A stretch of DNA of 35,375 nucleotides from Rhodobacterales bacterium (GCA_025362795.1 JANYFE010000081.1:1-35375); one strand, 5' to 3'. Shown: positions 1-9,036, counted from the stretch's first letter. Notes: generated from the sequence alone by a model not told the origin. Made by a program: numbers and translations.

Positions 1-2
1 GT

Positions 3-134
3 CAGACCGAACTGAACGACGTGGCGCGACTGATGAACCAGCGCCCCCGAAAAACGCTCGGATGGAGAACGCCCGAGGAAGCCATGGCCGAGGAACTCGC
101 GGCCTTCAGATCAACCGTTGCACTTGAAATTTGA
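3..134 (+). CDS. IS30-family transposase, C-terminal end (cut by window edge)
   Basis: An open frame enters from the left edge and ends at TGA 132-134, giving the last 43 residues of a protein. The segment LMNQRPRKTLGWRTPEEAM is the typical C-terminal tail of IS30-type DDE transposases, where the NxRPRKxLGxxTPxE motif follows the catalytic core. The catalytic residues lie outside the window, so it cannot be seen whether the element is intact. It marks the left edge of the accessory region and is a plausible vehicle for past rearrangement. The family call rests on this tail only. Confidence 0.75.
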   Translation, partial: QTELNDVARLMNQRPRKTLGWRTPEEAMAEELAAFRSTVALEI

Positions 135-213
135 ATCCAAGAAGTACTGATTTACGCGGTCACATACGGCGGCGCGGATTGGATCAGGCGGACAGGCGCA
201 CGCAGCCGCTGAT

Positions 214-759
214 CTACGCAGCGCTCTTCCATTTGATAGGGGTGAGGTAAACAATGCTTTCACCGACATTGACCATCACTTCTCCGTCCTGAATATTGAT
301 CTGCAGCTTCATCGTGCGGTTCGCCAGCTTGGCCAGTGCGCCGGTGTCCTTCTCGGAAAAACCGATCACCTGAAGGTTCTCAAAGCGGGTGGTGCTGCCT
401 TTGATCTTGTCCCACCAAATATCGGCCGTCCTGCCGCCATAGGGATAGACGATCACCTTGTCAGCCTTGCTGCAGGATTGACGCATCACCTTCTCGCTGG
501 GGAGGCCAAGGGCCACCCACACATCAAGCTCGCCGCTCAGGCTTTTCTGCCAGATGTCTGGCTCATCTTCCGTGGAAATCCCTTTGGTCATTTCCAGGTT
601 CTCATGGGCATTCAGGGCAAAGGCGATGATGCGCACCATCATCCGCTCATCGGTTTCCGAGGGGTGCTTGGCCACTGTCAGCTTGTGGGTCTCGTAATAG
701 TGGCGATCCATGTCCGAGACCGACAGCTCGACTTTGTAAATGGTGGCATTTTGCGCCAT
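214..759 (-). CDS. yaeQ: YaeQ family protein
   Basis: A 181-residue protein, the usual size for YaeQ. It shares with Escherichia coli YaeQ the start pattern (ATIYKVELSVSDMDR), the block HPSETDERMMVRIIAFAL, the DEPDIW segment, a LWxxLGLP-type stretch, YGGRTADIWW, and the NRTMKLQ..IQDGE block near the C-terminus. The family has a PD-(D/E)xK nuclease-like fold. Its cellular role is unsettled; overexpression was linked to suppression of transcription-elongation defects in enterobacteria. ATG 757-759 is the start. It is divergent from the gene starting at 967, with about 200 bp between them. This is an ordinary chromosomal gene and may mark where core genome meets the island. Confidence 0.9.
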   Translation of the reverse strand: MAQNATIYKVELSVSDMDRHYYETHKLTVAKHPSETDERMMVRIIAFALNAHENLEMTKGISTEDEPDIWQKSLSGELDVWVALGLPSEKVMRQSCSKADKVIVYPYGGRTADIWWDKIKGSTTRFENLQVIGFSEKDTGALAKLANRTMKLQINIQDGEVMVNVGESIVYLTPIKWKSAA

Positions 760-810
760 GATCTGTCCCAGTTCCCCAAAGGATGGTGCTGCTTACTGCG
801 TTTGCTAACC

Positions 811-834
811 TTGGGGAAGCGTATAAGGCCCCAA
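811..834. promoter_or_regulatory. Small dyad in the yaeQ/967 divergent gap
   Basis: TTGGGG (811-816) and CCCCAA (829-834) form a 6-bp inverted repeat around a TATAAG hexamer (822-827). The gap 760-966 must hold promoters for the divergent genes on both sides. This is the only symmetric element I noticed there. It could be an operator or chance; no convincing -35 box accompanies it. Confidence 0.2.
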
Positions 835-966
835 ACATTGGGACCGATCTGGCGTCGGCGTCCCTCCCTTCGCTGCCGCGTCTTCCCTTTCCTGCGATCT
901 CTTGGGATGGACTGATGTGATCTCGTTCGGTAACTCTAGGACCGGATCTGCGTCGAGGGGCATTTT

Positions 967-1644
967 TTGAATTTTCAGGCCATTGCTGCACAGCTTGAGT
1001 TCTTGGCGTGGAGAGACGCGCAGTTGGCGGCAATTTCCTCGCAGCTGGAAAAAGCCTTGCCTGCTCTGCTGGATGAGCTGGCCGAACATGTGGAAAGTGC
1101 AAGCATTGTCAATCTGGTCCGCTCCACCATTGCACTGAAATCGTCGGCTGAGGCCATAATTCAGCGTTGGTGCGCTGACCAGCTTGTAAAGGCACTCGGC
1201 CGCGCTGAGGCCGATCTGGATCAAACCTTGCTGCAGCTTCCGGGTAAAGTGAACCTCGACAACGATGTATGGGAACAAGTGACGAAAGCCCTGCCCGCTA
1301 TAGCTGGCGTCGGTCTGATCGGGGCCTCACTCGCCGCGATTCCGACCGTGATTTCCTTCGCCACCGTTAGCACAAGCGTCTTGGCGTTTTGGGGGACGTC
1401 CGCAATCAGTTGGCCACTCTTTGCCTTGGGTGCCGCAGGAATAGGTGTTGCGACCCTTACAGGGTCTCAGTCGTTGAAATTCGCCAAAGATAAGGCCCGG
1501 CAGAAGCTCTGCCTTCGACTTCATCGAGAGGCCGGTCGCCAAGTGTTTGGAATTGGGGAAAAACCTGGCGCCCGATGCATGCTGAGTGACATACAGGCCG
1601 CTATTGTCCAAGCGGGCCGGAACCGAATTCAAGGAGCAATTTGA
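967..1644 (+). CDS. Unknown protein with Gly/Ala-rich membrane segment (module gene A)
   Basis: A 225-residue protein read from a TTG start at 967-969, with GAGGGG at 955-960 as ribosome-binding site 6 nt upstream. Residues 1-105 are mostly helical and amphipathic. Residues about 108-167 are strongly hydrophobic and rich in Gly, Ala and Ser (AIAGVGLIGASLAAIPTVIS and what follows), enough for two membrane passes. The C-terminal 55 residues are basic. No catalytic motif is visible. Its TGA stop (1642-1644) overlaps the ATG of the next gene, so the two are translationally coupled. The composition is visibly less G+C-rich than the helicase genes to the right, which suggests separate acquisition. 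I do not recognise the family. A membrane-acting partner in a toxin or defence pair is possible but unproven. Confidence 0.6.
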   Translation: MNFQAIAAQLEFLAWRDAQLAAISSQLEKALPALLDELAEHVESASIVNLVRSTIALKSSAEAIIQRWCADQLVKALGRAEADLDQTLLQLPGKVNLDNDVWEQVTKALPAIAGVGLIGASLAAIPTVISFATVSTSVLAFWGTSAISWPLFALGAAGIGVATLTGSQSLKFAKDKARQKLCLRLHREAGRQVFGIGEKPGARCMLSDIQAAIVQAGRNRIQGAI

Positions 1645-2666
1645 TGATATTGTTGCGCGCTGTTCCGCCAGAACTTGTCCAAGGGGTCGCCTCTGGCCTC
1701 TACAAGGTTACGGGCTCCGTCGTCCGTGACGTCGCATCGGGGCGCGGCATTGCCTTCCTTCAAGAAACCGGAATGCTGCAAACCATCCTCAACAGTGTGA
1801 TGACCAGCGGCGGCAACCCCATCGTTGGTTTTGCAAACCTCGGTCTTGGTGCCGCAAGCGTCATCCAGAACCAGCAGATCAAATCTCGCTTGGCGGAGGT
1901 TCAATCTTCGCTGGCTCTGTTGCAGAATTTGCAAATAGGGACATTGGTAGTTTCGGGCCTGGGACTTGGGGTCTCTGTGGCTGGCTTTGCCGTCATGCTG
2001 AAACGTTTGAAGGGCATTGAAGTCCACTTGGGCACCATTGAAGCCAAGATTGATCATGTTACCAAGGATCGCCGTTCCGACGATATTCGCATGATTTTCG
2101 CCGATGTTGGGACGCAATTGGACACCGTGGACACGCTGTCTGGTCGGTCAAACAAGGTAAGCATCGCTGAGGCTGCTGAACAGTCACTTGCGACGTCGGC
2201 AGGGCGCCTAGAGTCTCATTTCCAGCAGAAGTCCGACACTATGCAGTTGGGGGCGATTACAACTGCAGATATGGATCTGTTGTGGTCATTGGCTGCGGCG
2301 ATCAGGCTGTGCCATGAGGCCGGGTTGCGCGCCCTATACAGCATCGATGAACTGGAAGCTGCAAAGCAGTTGGCTGAACGGCGTGCACAACGCTTTCTCA
2401 ATCTCAGCCAGGCGCTCACCCCTGACTCCCTCGCGCGGCTCTGTGCTCAAAGTGCTCAAGACGCCGTATCCTATGCTGAGGCACGACGTTTAGCGCTGCC
2501 TCAGGCCGAAGTTTTGGTGCACGGGCTGCGTGACAGCGTTGCATCGATCAGCTCGCAGTCTGAGTTGGCCCAGAACCTGATCGCCAATCAGATTTCCGGG
2601 CCAGCCTACCTGAAGGACATTGCGGACGAAAAGGAAGAGCCCCTCCTCATACTTCCGACTGCTTGA
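1644..2666 (+). CDS. Unknown protein with hydrophobic hairpin and coiled coil (module gene B)
   Basis: A 340-residue protein. ATG 1644-1646 overlaps the upstream stop (TGATG), and AAGGAG at 1631-1636 is a good ribosome-binding site. Residues 55-72 are Gly-rich. Residues 76-96 (QNQQIKSRLAEVQSSLALLQ) form a heptad-like helix. Residues about 97-118 (IGTLVVSGLGLGVSVAGFAV) look like a membrane span. A second short heptad helix follows (about 119-140). The C-terminal 200 residues are predicted helical without recognisable motifs. The coiled coil, glycine-rich span, coiled coil layout resembles membrane-inserting or pore-forming proteins in general, but I see no homology that would name it. It is clearly one operon with the gene at 967. 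It ends before the convergent SNF2 gene, with a MITE-like repeat in the gap. Confidence 0.65.
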   Translation: MILLRAVPPELVQGVASGLYKVTGSVVRDVASGRGIAFLQETGMLQTILNSVMTSGGNPIVGFANLGLGAASVIQNQQIKSRLAEVQSSLALLQNLQIGTLVVSGLGLGVSVAGFAVMLKRLKGIEVHLGTIEAKIDHVTKDRRSDDIRMIFADVGTQLDTVDTLSGRSNKVSIAEAAEQSLATSAGRLESHFQQKSDTMQLGAITTADMDLLWSLAAAIRLCHEAGLRALYSIDELEAAKQLAERRAQRFLNLSQALTPDSLARLCAQSAQDAVSYAEARRLALPQAEVLVHGLRDSVASISSQSELAQNLIANQISGPAYLKDIADEKEEPLLILPTA

Positions 2667-2679
2667 AGTCTTAACATTA

Positions 2680-2778
2680 GGGCACCTCGATAAATTCACG
2701 AAATCCAACAAAATGGCGCCTCAAGTAACTGATTTTATTTGAATCATACTTCGTCTGGAGCGATAAATAGAGGTGCCC
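2680..2778. repeat. MITE-like element, 99 bp, 9-bp inverted ends, ATTA duplication
   Basis: GGGCACCTC (2680-2688) and its exact reverse complement GAGGTGCCC (2770-2778) bound a 99-bp A+T-rich segment. The similarity extends inward to about 13 of 16 positions (GGGCACCTCnATnnAT). The tetranucleotide ATTA lies directly outside both ends (2676-2679 and 2779-2782), as expected for a 4-bp target-site duplication. There is no coding capacity. It sits in the convergent gap between the gene ending at 2666 and the SNF2 gene ending at 2868. It is most likely a non-autonomous derivative of an insertion sequence; the parent family is not identifiable here. Confidence 0.6.
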
Positions 2779-2867
2779 ATTAGTCAGTCCCGTCCTTCGC
2801 GTGTCTGCTGCCGACCACTTCGCCGAGACGTATGGTTCTGGCATGTGGCGTACCTCTCGCTACACTC

Positions 2868-5800
2868 TTAGCCGCCTTCAGGCGCGACAAAGCGTAGGCT
2901 CACATGCATCAGGCTGCGCGGATGGGACTGAATGGCTGCGGCAATGGCCGCTCCGGTAAGCTTGATGCGCGTCTGGGCCATAAGAACGGCCAGCGTCGCG
3001 CGGCGTTCGTCGGCTTCGACCTGACCGCGCAGGGCATTGACCATGCTTTGGTTGTCCACCCTGCCGCGCGCCGCAGCGCGGTTGCGGAACACTTGGGCCA
3101 GCGTCCCGCTTTCCGCTTCGATCACTTTCTTGCGGGCGGTCCATGCCGTTATCGCGTTGCGCAGATCCTCGCTTCGCAAACCCCTCAGCTCGGCGTCGAT
3201 CGCGCTGACGTGTTGGCTGCAGACCGCCGCCGCCGGAGTAAGCAGTCTTTGCATCCGGCCTTGAATGCGGTTTTTGTCGTCCGGATCGGGCCTTGCGCGC
3301 AGCAGCATTGCGGTCTGTCGTTGATCAAGCGGGTGCCAGCCTTCCTTGGTCAGGACCGAGGCCATGGCTGAAAATCGGGTGGGCATCAGGGATTGCATCC
3401 AGCGGTGGTCGGCGGCAAGGCCTTCGTCCAGCCGCGCCATATAGCTTTGCCGAGCCGTGGCTCCGAACCAATCGAGGGCCGCGGCAAATTCCTTTGCAAC
3501 CCCGGAATGCGGCGATTGGAGGGGGTAGCTGGCCGCAAGAGTGACCACAATCGGCTGACCGTCCCAAGCCAGCGCCGGATGGGTTGCGCCGACCCTGATA
3601 ACCAACTCGCCCTGCGGCTGGACGGAGAAGTTCGGGCCGCCGAAGCCCAGCCAGCCTTGGCACAGCCCGTCGTGAATGCTGTCGCCATGGTCAAAGAAAC
3701 GCAGGTCGCGCGTTTGGGTGCCGGCGGCATTGAACTGCACAAAGCGGTGGGGCGGCACCGCCATATGTTTGCGCCGCACCAGCAGCGCCACCTTGTCATC
3801 CCATTCGTGGCCTTGTGCCATATCGGTCAGCAGGAAGGGCGGTTCGGTTTTTCCAGACGCATACCAAAAGCCCGAATACCGGCGCGGCGGATCGGATTTG
3901 TCGGGGCGGCCGGGTTCATAGAGAAAACCGCCCGCTTTGGCGCAGGCACCCAGCCAGTCGTCATTCGCCGCTTCGACCCGCTCTGCCGCGCTGGTCTCCT
4001 GCTCATCGGCAAGATGCAGGCGATCTGCGATGTCGCCGACGCGGTCCGCCAATGCCTGCACCTGCGCGCTGGACAAAGGCGCGAAATGGTCAAGGTGCGA
4101 GACAAGGCCGCGTCCGGCCCATGTTGCATTCAGGTCGGACAGGCGTGCCAAGGCTGCGCCTTTGCCGGTCTCGGGACGGGTCAGAAGCTGGGCAATCAGT
4201 TGGTTGACCTCGGCCCAGATCTCTTCCGAGACCGGAGGCAGGGGGCGGTCAAACACCCCCAGCGCGCCAAGGGCGTTTGACAGCCCCTCTTCTGGCGAGC
4301 CGCGCATGACCAGCCGCCAAAGGCGGATGCGTGCGGGCATCTGCTGGCCACGACGTGCGGCACGGATCGAGGCCTGGCTAAGCCGGTCGATCCGCCCGAT
4401 CAGCTGATCCACGGCCTGCGGGTCCCAGGGCATGCTGTAAAAGATCATGTTGCGGGCGCTGTGTTGAAGGTTCAGCCCGGCTTGAATCCAGTCGCCGATC
4501 AACAGGATGCGCGCGGGGCCCTGAACAAAGGGTTCGATCGCTTCTTGCATCGCGCGGATGTCTTCAAAGCTGCTTTCGCTGGCCGCCGTGGTCCGGCGCA
4601 GGGCCGCGATACCGTATTGGGCCAAGTCAGGAAAGTAGCGAGGCAAGACGGTTTGCAGCATGTCGATGGTGCCCGCATCCCCCGCCACGATGACAATCTT
4701 CTCCGGCGCGCGGGCGGGTTTCCCGGTGTTTTCGCGGTCCTTTTCGGCACCAAAGATGCCTGCAAGAATGTCCGTCAAAGCCTCGAGCCGGGAATCTCCG
4801 AAATCTTCCAACGCGTCTTTGCGCACCTGCACCATACCCGGAACCGTGCGTTCCAGCCGGTCGATGGCGTCGCGCACCGAGCGGCGCGAGCGTAGCAAAC
4901 CGCGCACTGTGGTCCAGAGTGCGGCATCAAGGCTGGTGCCGCTTCCCCCATCACCTCGGGTGCGCCCTGCAATAAGCGTCTGGATCAACCTCAGACGGCC
5001 GATTTCTGAGGCAGTCGGGTCAAACAGGCACAGTTGGTTTTCGCGGGCAGGGAAATAGGCCCCCCAATCCGCCCGTGTCTGCCGGGTGATGCGCCGGGTC
5101 AGCGCGTGGCAGCGGTAAGTGATGGCCCCTTCGTTGGAAAGGTCGGCCGAGGGCAGGCCAACCAGCGCCTGCGCGGCTTGCAGTTCCCGTTGTTCGATAA
5201 AAGCCGCGGCGGACAGGCCCACATCTTGGGCCAGACGGGCCTTTTCCGGCTCCAAGAGCCTAAAGATAATGTCGCGCCAAACCGGATCGCCCAGCCGCGG
5301 CGTGGCCGACAACACCAGCAGCTGGCGATAGGCCGCTTCGTCGTTGCGGCTTTCGTCAGCCTTTTGGCTAAGGCGGTCGAGCACTTCGCGCGGCAGGGAT
5401 TGCGGCTCGTCGATCAACAGCATGTGCTGGCGCACCGGGTCCAGCCAGTCGGGATGATCGGCAATGTCCCGGGGCCGCAGCAAAAGTGCGCTGGCCGTGC
5501 GGTGGCGCGCGGCGGGATGGTCATTGTCGGCGCGCTCAAGCCCGGCGGCCCCGGCCTCAAGCCAAGCCTGCATCCGGGCGCGGTCGGTGTCATCGACGAC
5601 ATGGCCGAGGATATGCCCCCGGGTCCAAAGCTCTTCGTGCCACTGCGCCAATAGGCGTTCGGGAGCGACAATGGCGGTTTGATGGGCGGGGTCGACGCTG
5701 CGCAGCGCGTTCAGCACCATGATCGCTTGAATGGTTTTGCCAAGCCCCACCTCGTCGGCGATCAGATGTCGAATGCGCTGATCCGACAGGATATGGGTGA

Positions 5801-5945
5801 CGGTGGCCAGTTGGAACGGCAAGGGTTCGGCGGCGACGCCAAAGGTCGCCCCCATGGCCAGCGCCCCGCGCTCGGCCCTGCGGCGCAGGGCATGGGCGGT
5901 GGCAATGAAGACGTGGTAGGGATCAAAGCTGTGCAGATCAGACAT
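2868..5945 (-). CDS. SNF2-type helicase, DrmD-like
   Basis: A 1025-residue SF2 translocase of the SNF2/RapA type. The Q-like block PLPFQLATVTHIL (41-53) precedes motif I DEVGLGKT (64-71, Lys70). Motif II is LLIDEPQSLP, with Asp179-Glu180 kept but DEPQ in place of the usual DEAH. Motif III is LSATPR (212-217). Motifs V-VI are seen in IQAGLNLQH and QLIGRIDRLSQ, so both RecA lobes are intact. About 450 further residues have no recognised domain. Class 1 DISARM systems encode an SNF2 helicase (DrmD) of similar length beside DrmA and DrmB, and here both are 6 kb away, so DrmD-like is the best label; direct orthology is inferred. Its ATG (5943-5945) overlaps the upstream stop by 8 nt (ATGTCTGA), so translation is coupled to the 1031-aa gene. 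Confidence 0.85.
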   Translation of the reverse strand: MSDLHSFDPYHVFIATAHALRRRAERGALAMGATFGVAAEPLPFQLATVTHILSDQRIRHLIADEVGLGKTIQAIMVLNALRSVDPAHQTAIVAPERLLAQWHEELWTRGHILGHVVDDTDRARMQAWLEAGAAGLERADNDHPAARHRTASALLLRPRDIADHPDWLDPVRQHMLLIDEPQSLPREVLDRLSQKADESRNDEAAYRQLLVLSATPRLGDPVWRDIIFRLLEPEKARLAQDVGLSAAAFIEQRELQAAQALVGLPSADLSNEGAITYRCHALTRRITRQTRADWGAYFPARENQLCLFDPTASEIGRLRLIQTLIAGRTRGDGGSGTSLDAALWTTVRGLLRSRRSVRDAIDRLERTVPGMVQVRKDALEDFGDSRLEALTDILAGIFGAEKDRENTGKPARAPEKIVIVAGDAGTIDMLQTVLPRYFPDLAQYGIAALRRTTAASESSFEDIRAMQEAIEPFVQGPARILLIGDWIQAGLNLQHSARNMIFYSMPWDPQAVDQLIGRIDRLSQASIRAARRGQQMPARIRLWRLVMRGSPEEGLSNALGALGVFDRPLPPVSEEIWAEVNQLIAQLLTRPETGKGAALARLSDLNATWAGRGLVSHLDHFAPLSSAQVQALADRVGDIADRLHLADEQETSAAERVEAANDDWLGACAKAGGFLYEPGRPDKSDPPRRYSGFWYASGKTEPPFLLTDMAQGHEWDDKVALLVRRKHMAVPPHRFVQFNAAGTQTRDLRFFDHGDSIHDGLCQGWLGFGGPNFSVQPQGELVIRVGATHPALAWDGQPIVVTLAASYPLQSPHSGVAKEFAAALDWFGATARQSYMARLDEGLAADHRWMQSLMPTRFSAMASVLTKEGWHPLDQRQTAMLLRARPDPDDKNRIQGRMQRLLTPAAAVCSQHVSAIDAELRGLRSEDLRNAITAWTARKKVIEAESGTLAQVFRNRAAARGRVDNQSMVNALRGQVEADERRATLAVLMAQTRIKLTGAAIAAAIQSHPRSLMHVSLRFVAPEGG

Positions 5946-8900
5946 GGGGCATCATCCTGTCCGCCGCAGCACGTTCGGCCCGGCCCAGTCGCAGCGCGAC
6001 ATAGCGAATTGCCCGTGCAGTGTGGCGATCGGACAAGAGCCGCGCCAGATGGTCACGCCAGGCTTCGGTTTCCAGCAGTTGGTTGGGGGCAAGCCACAGC
6101 AGCAGTCCGCTCTTCAGCACCTGTGGTCCGACCCAGTCGATCCCGGCGGTTCGGCTGATATCCATGTGGCACCGGGTCAACAGGCTGACCAGATCATCAT
6201 CGGACAGCCGGGCATAGGTCGTCGCTTGCAAGGCTTCCCGACGGCTTTCGGGCAAGATCAGGTGCCGGAATGGCGACTGCGCTTGCAGGGTCCAGCTGCG
6301 GTCTGACAGTCTTTGCCAGCGATCGGCGGGAGAATAAGCATCGCTTTCCCCAAGCATTGGTTCGCCGCGAAGTTCAAGGCTTGCCGACAGATCGGCATAG
6401 GCCGCATCCACCGCTGCATCTAGCAGCGCCGCCTCTTCTTCGGTCAGCGCCGGTCCGGGCGCGCGATCAGATGGTTTGAAAGATGCCAACGCATGAGCAA
6501 AGCGTTGGGTCAGGGCATCTAGCAAGAGTGGCTGGTCTTCATGCGCGATCTGGGGAAACTCGGGGCCCAAGGCCAGCCCATCGGCCGCAGCACCTTCGGC
6601 CATCTGGCGGGCAAGGCTGTCGGGGCGGCGGCGGTCCTGTGCTTCGGCGGACAGCCAGTCTTGGCCACAAAGGGCTACAAGAAGGCTGTCTTCAAGAAAC
6701 CGCACAATCTCCGTGCGCCGCGCATCAACCAGAAAGCTTGACGCCTCGGCCGACGTCCAGGCTACCAGCGCCTCGCAAAGTGTTGCCAGCCCGTGTTTGT
6801 CGCCAATCGGATCAACCGAACGGGCCAAAGCCAAGGGCGCGGGCTGGGCTGACTGACCGAAAAGCAGGGCCTTGCCCTCGATCAACCCAGCCCGCAGAGC
6901 CGCAAGGCCGGGCACATCGGGCAAATAAAGCCGAATGTCGTCCACAGCTTCGGGATGTTTGGCACCATCTTGGCTCAATAGCGGGGCCAGCGCCCGCGCG
7001 CCTAGACCCGGCCCGATAATCGCCCCATCCCTAGTCGTATCTTCGTCCCCATCTTCTTCGTTATCAGCGCGCCAAGCGATTTGCCCCGGTACGCGGTCTA
7101 GCTCTTTTGGTCGCCGGGGCAGCGGGAATGTAAACTCTCCCAGCCCGGGCACTTTGACGGTCAGGGTCCACCATGCCTCTTCATAGGCGGCGGCCTGATA
7201 GGCCGCGGCGCGCAGCTCTTCCAATTCGGGGGCGGCAAAGGTCAGGCGGGCGGGCAGGCCAGGCAGGGCGAAGTCTTGGCGGGCAAGTACTGCACCGTTG
7301 CGGGCCAAACCGATTTGCAAGATGACCGGGCCAAGCACAACCGGACTTGCGAAAGACAAGACCAAGGCCCCCGACCTCAGGTCAGCAAGGCTGGGCTGCT
7401 CGGGACGCGCATTGCAGGCAAAGGCACGCGGGGCAGCGGATGGGTCGGAGTAGGGAACGATTTCCCAGGTTTCCGCCAAGCCGCTGACCTGTCCGCCTGC
7501 CTGCAAATGCAGCGCGATGGCGCCGTCAGAGGCCGGCAGAATTGCAACATCGCCAAGCGCCATGACCGTCTCCACGCTAGCCGCGGTCGCGCCGGGTTTG
7601 CCAAGGCTGACCTGCAGTCCCTCACACATCGCCCGCAGGAAAAGCGGCGTGTCGGCGGGGGGCATCAGGCGGGTGCCGTCACGGACGATTCGACCCGCAC
7701 AGGCAAACTCGGCCAGATGCGAGTTGGCCAAACGCACCCCCGCTTCGGTCAGGGCTATGCGGCAGGTGCTGGCCTCCGCCACCCAGGCCAAAATGCCGTT
7801 TGGGCAGTCCAAAACCTGCGCCCCGGCGGGCCTTGCCGGGCCGTCCGGGCGGTCTTGCAGGATTTGCAGCACCTGCTCGCCGGGGTGCACCACATCGTTT
7901 CGGCCAAGCGCCGCCAAAAGCCCGCCTGTTTCGGCCCAGCGAAAAACCGAGGGCAGTGCGGGGGTCAGGGCCGCCAGAAGATCTTCCGCGCTGTCAGAGC
8001 GGCCTGAAAGATGAATAGTGGCGGGCGCAAACGCGCGCCCGATGTCGGGCAGGGCCAGGATGGCCCCCTGTAGAAAGTCGCGCAGAAACACCCGAGTTTG
8101 GGCCTGCCCTGCAATGGTCAACAGCGCGCTTTGGCTGTCGGGGACCGCTTCGCCTGACTTGGGCCCCTGCAGCCAAAGCCCATTCAACACGGGTATGCCC
8201 CCACCATCACCCCCAGTCCGGGAAAAGACCGAGACGGAGGCCAGCCACGTCGCTCTTGGGGGCATTGCGGCGAATTTGCGGGACGGGTTGCGCAGCACGC
8301 GGCGCGCCTGACGCAAGACCTGGCGGCATTCGGCATCCATCCGGATATCCCGCCCGATCCGCGCCAGCGCCCGGGATTCCAGCCGGGCCGCACTTTCCTC
8401 GCCAGTCAGCAGGCTGCGCCCCAGGGCAATGGCCAGCGTCCGGTCTTCCAGCCAGTCCGACAGCCGCCCGGACCACAGCCCCCCGGCGATGCCGACCAGC
8501 CGTTGGTAGAACTCGTCGTCTTCAAGACCCAGTCCGCCCATCTGCGCCACCTTGCCAAGCGCGGCGGCCAAGGGGCGGTGTATTTCCAGCGGCGCCAGCG
8601 CGTTGCGGATCGGCCAAGCGATGTTGCTGTAGTTGCGGGCCCAATCGCTGCGGTGTGGCTTGGGCGTGCCAAGCCGCTGGCTAAGCCGTTCAAACAGCGC
8701 GCGGACGGCCAAACGATCGGCCCCTGATATCACCACCCCCAAATCGCGCGACAGACGGGGCCAGAATTCGGTGCCCGTGCCGCGATAGCCATAGCCGGTT
8801 TCGGTGATCGCCACGGCGAGCGGCAGGGTTGCATTGGGCCAGCGCGCCGGTGCAATGCCTTCTATCCGGGCATGTGTGCCGACCAGGCGGAGCATTTCGG

Positions 8901-9033
8901 CCAAAGCCTCCGGGTCGAGCCCATGTTCGATAAGGAAGACCGGATCGGTGCTGCGCTGGCTGCGCAGGGCCTGAAATTGCGCAACAAGGGCGTGGTCAAA
9001 CTGTCTGAGCAACTCTAACGCAGGACCAAACAT
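5938..9033 (-). CDS. Large unknown protein coupled to the SNF2 helicase
   Basis: A 1031-residue protein from ATG 9031-9033; an in-frame GTG at 9037-9039 would add two residues. No helicase, nuclease or methylase motif is visible. Near the N-terminus, ETGYGYRGTGTEFWPRLSRD (about 78-97) and YSNIAWPIRNALAPLEIHRP form conserved-looking aromatic blocks that resemble, in style only, large uncharacterised proteins of defence islands. The middle (about 280-620) is rich in beta-strand-like segments. An acidic patch (DNEEDGDEDTTRDG) follows, then a helical C-terminus. Its stop overlaps the start of the SNF2 gene by 8 nt, so the two products are probably made in fixed ratio and may form one complex, for example a target-recognition subunit loading the translocase. 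That role is inference. The gene is divergent from the helicase-DrmA-DrmB operon. Confidence 0.8.
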   Translation of the reverse strand: MFGPALELLRQFDHALVAQFQALRSQRSTDPVFLIEHGLDPEALAEMLRLVGTHARIEGIAPARWPNATLPLAVAITETGYGYRGTGTEFWPRLSRDLGVVISGADRLAVRALFERLSQRLGTPKPHRSDWARNYSNIAWPIRNALAPLEIHRPLAAALGKVAQMGGLGLEDDEFYQRLVGIAGGLWSGRLSDWLEDRTLAIALGRSLLTGEESAARLESRALARIGRDIRMDAECRQVLRQARRVLRNPSRKFAAMPPRATWLASVSVFSRTGGDGGGIPVLNGLWLQGPKSGEAVPDSQSALLTIAGQAQTRVFLRDFLQGAILALPDIGRAFAPATIHLSGRSDSAEDLLAALTPALPSVFRWAETGGLLAALGRNDVVHPGEQVLQILQDRPDGPARPAGAQVLDCPNGILAWVAEASTCRIALTEAGVRLANSHLAEFACAGRIVRDGTRLMPPADTPLFLRAMCEGLQVSLGKPGATAASVETVMALGDVAILPASDGAIALHLQAGGQVSGLAETWEIVPYSDPSAAPRAFACNARPEQPSLADLRSGALVLSFASPVVLGPVILQIGLARNGAVLARQDFALPGLPARLTFAAPELEELRAAAYQAAAYEEAWWTLTVKVPGLGEFTFPLPRRPKELDRVPGQIAWRADNEEDGDEDTTRDGAIIGPGLGARALAPLLSQDGAKHPEAVDDIRLYLPDVPGLAALRAGLIEGKALLFGQSAQPAPLALARSVDPIGDKHGLATLCEALVAWTSAEASSFLVDARRTEIVRFLEDSLLVALCGQDWLSAEAQDRRRPDSLARQMAEGAAADGLALGPEFPQIAHEDQPLLLDALTQRFAHALASFKPSDRAPGPALTEEEAALLDAAVDAAYADLSASLELRGEPMLGESDAYSPADRWQRLSDRSWTLQAQSPFRHLILPESRREALQATTYARLSDDDLVSLLTRCHMDISRTAGIDWVGPQVLKSGLLLWLAPNQLLETEAWRDHLARLLSDRHTARAIRYVALRLGRAERAAADRMMPHV

Positions 9034-9036
9034 AAT

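Noticed and set aside
3393-4280. Plus-strand open frame (295 codons)
   Set aside because: It is a shadow of the SNF2 helicase gene on the minus strand.
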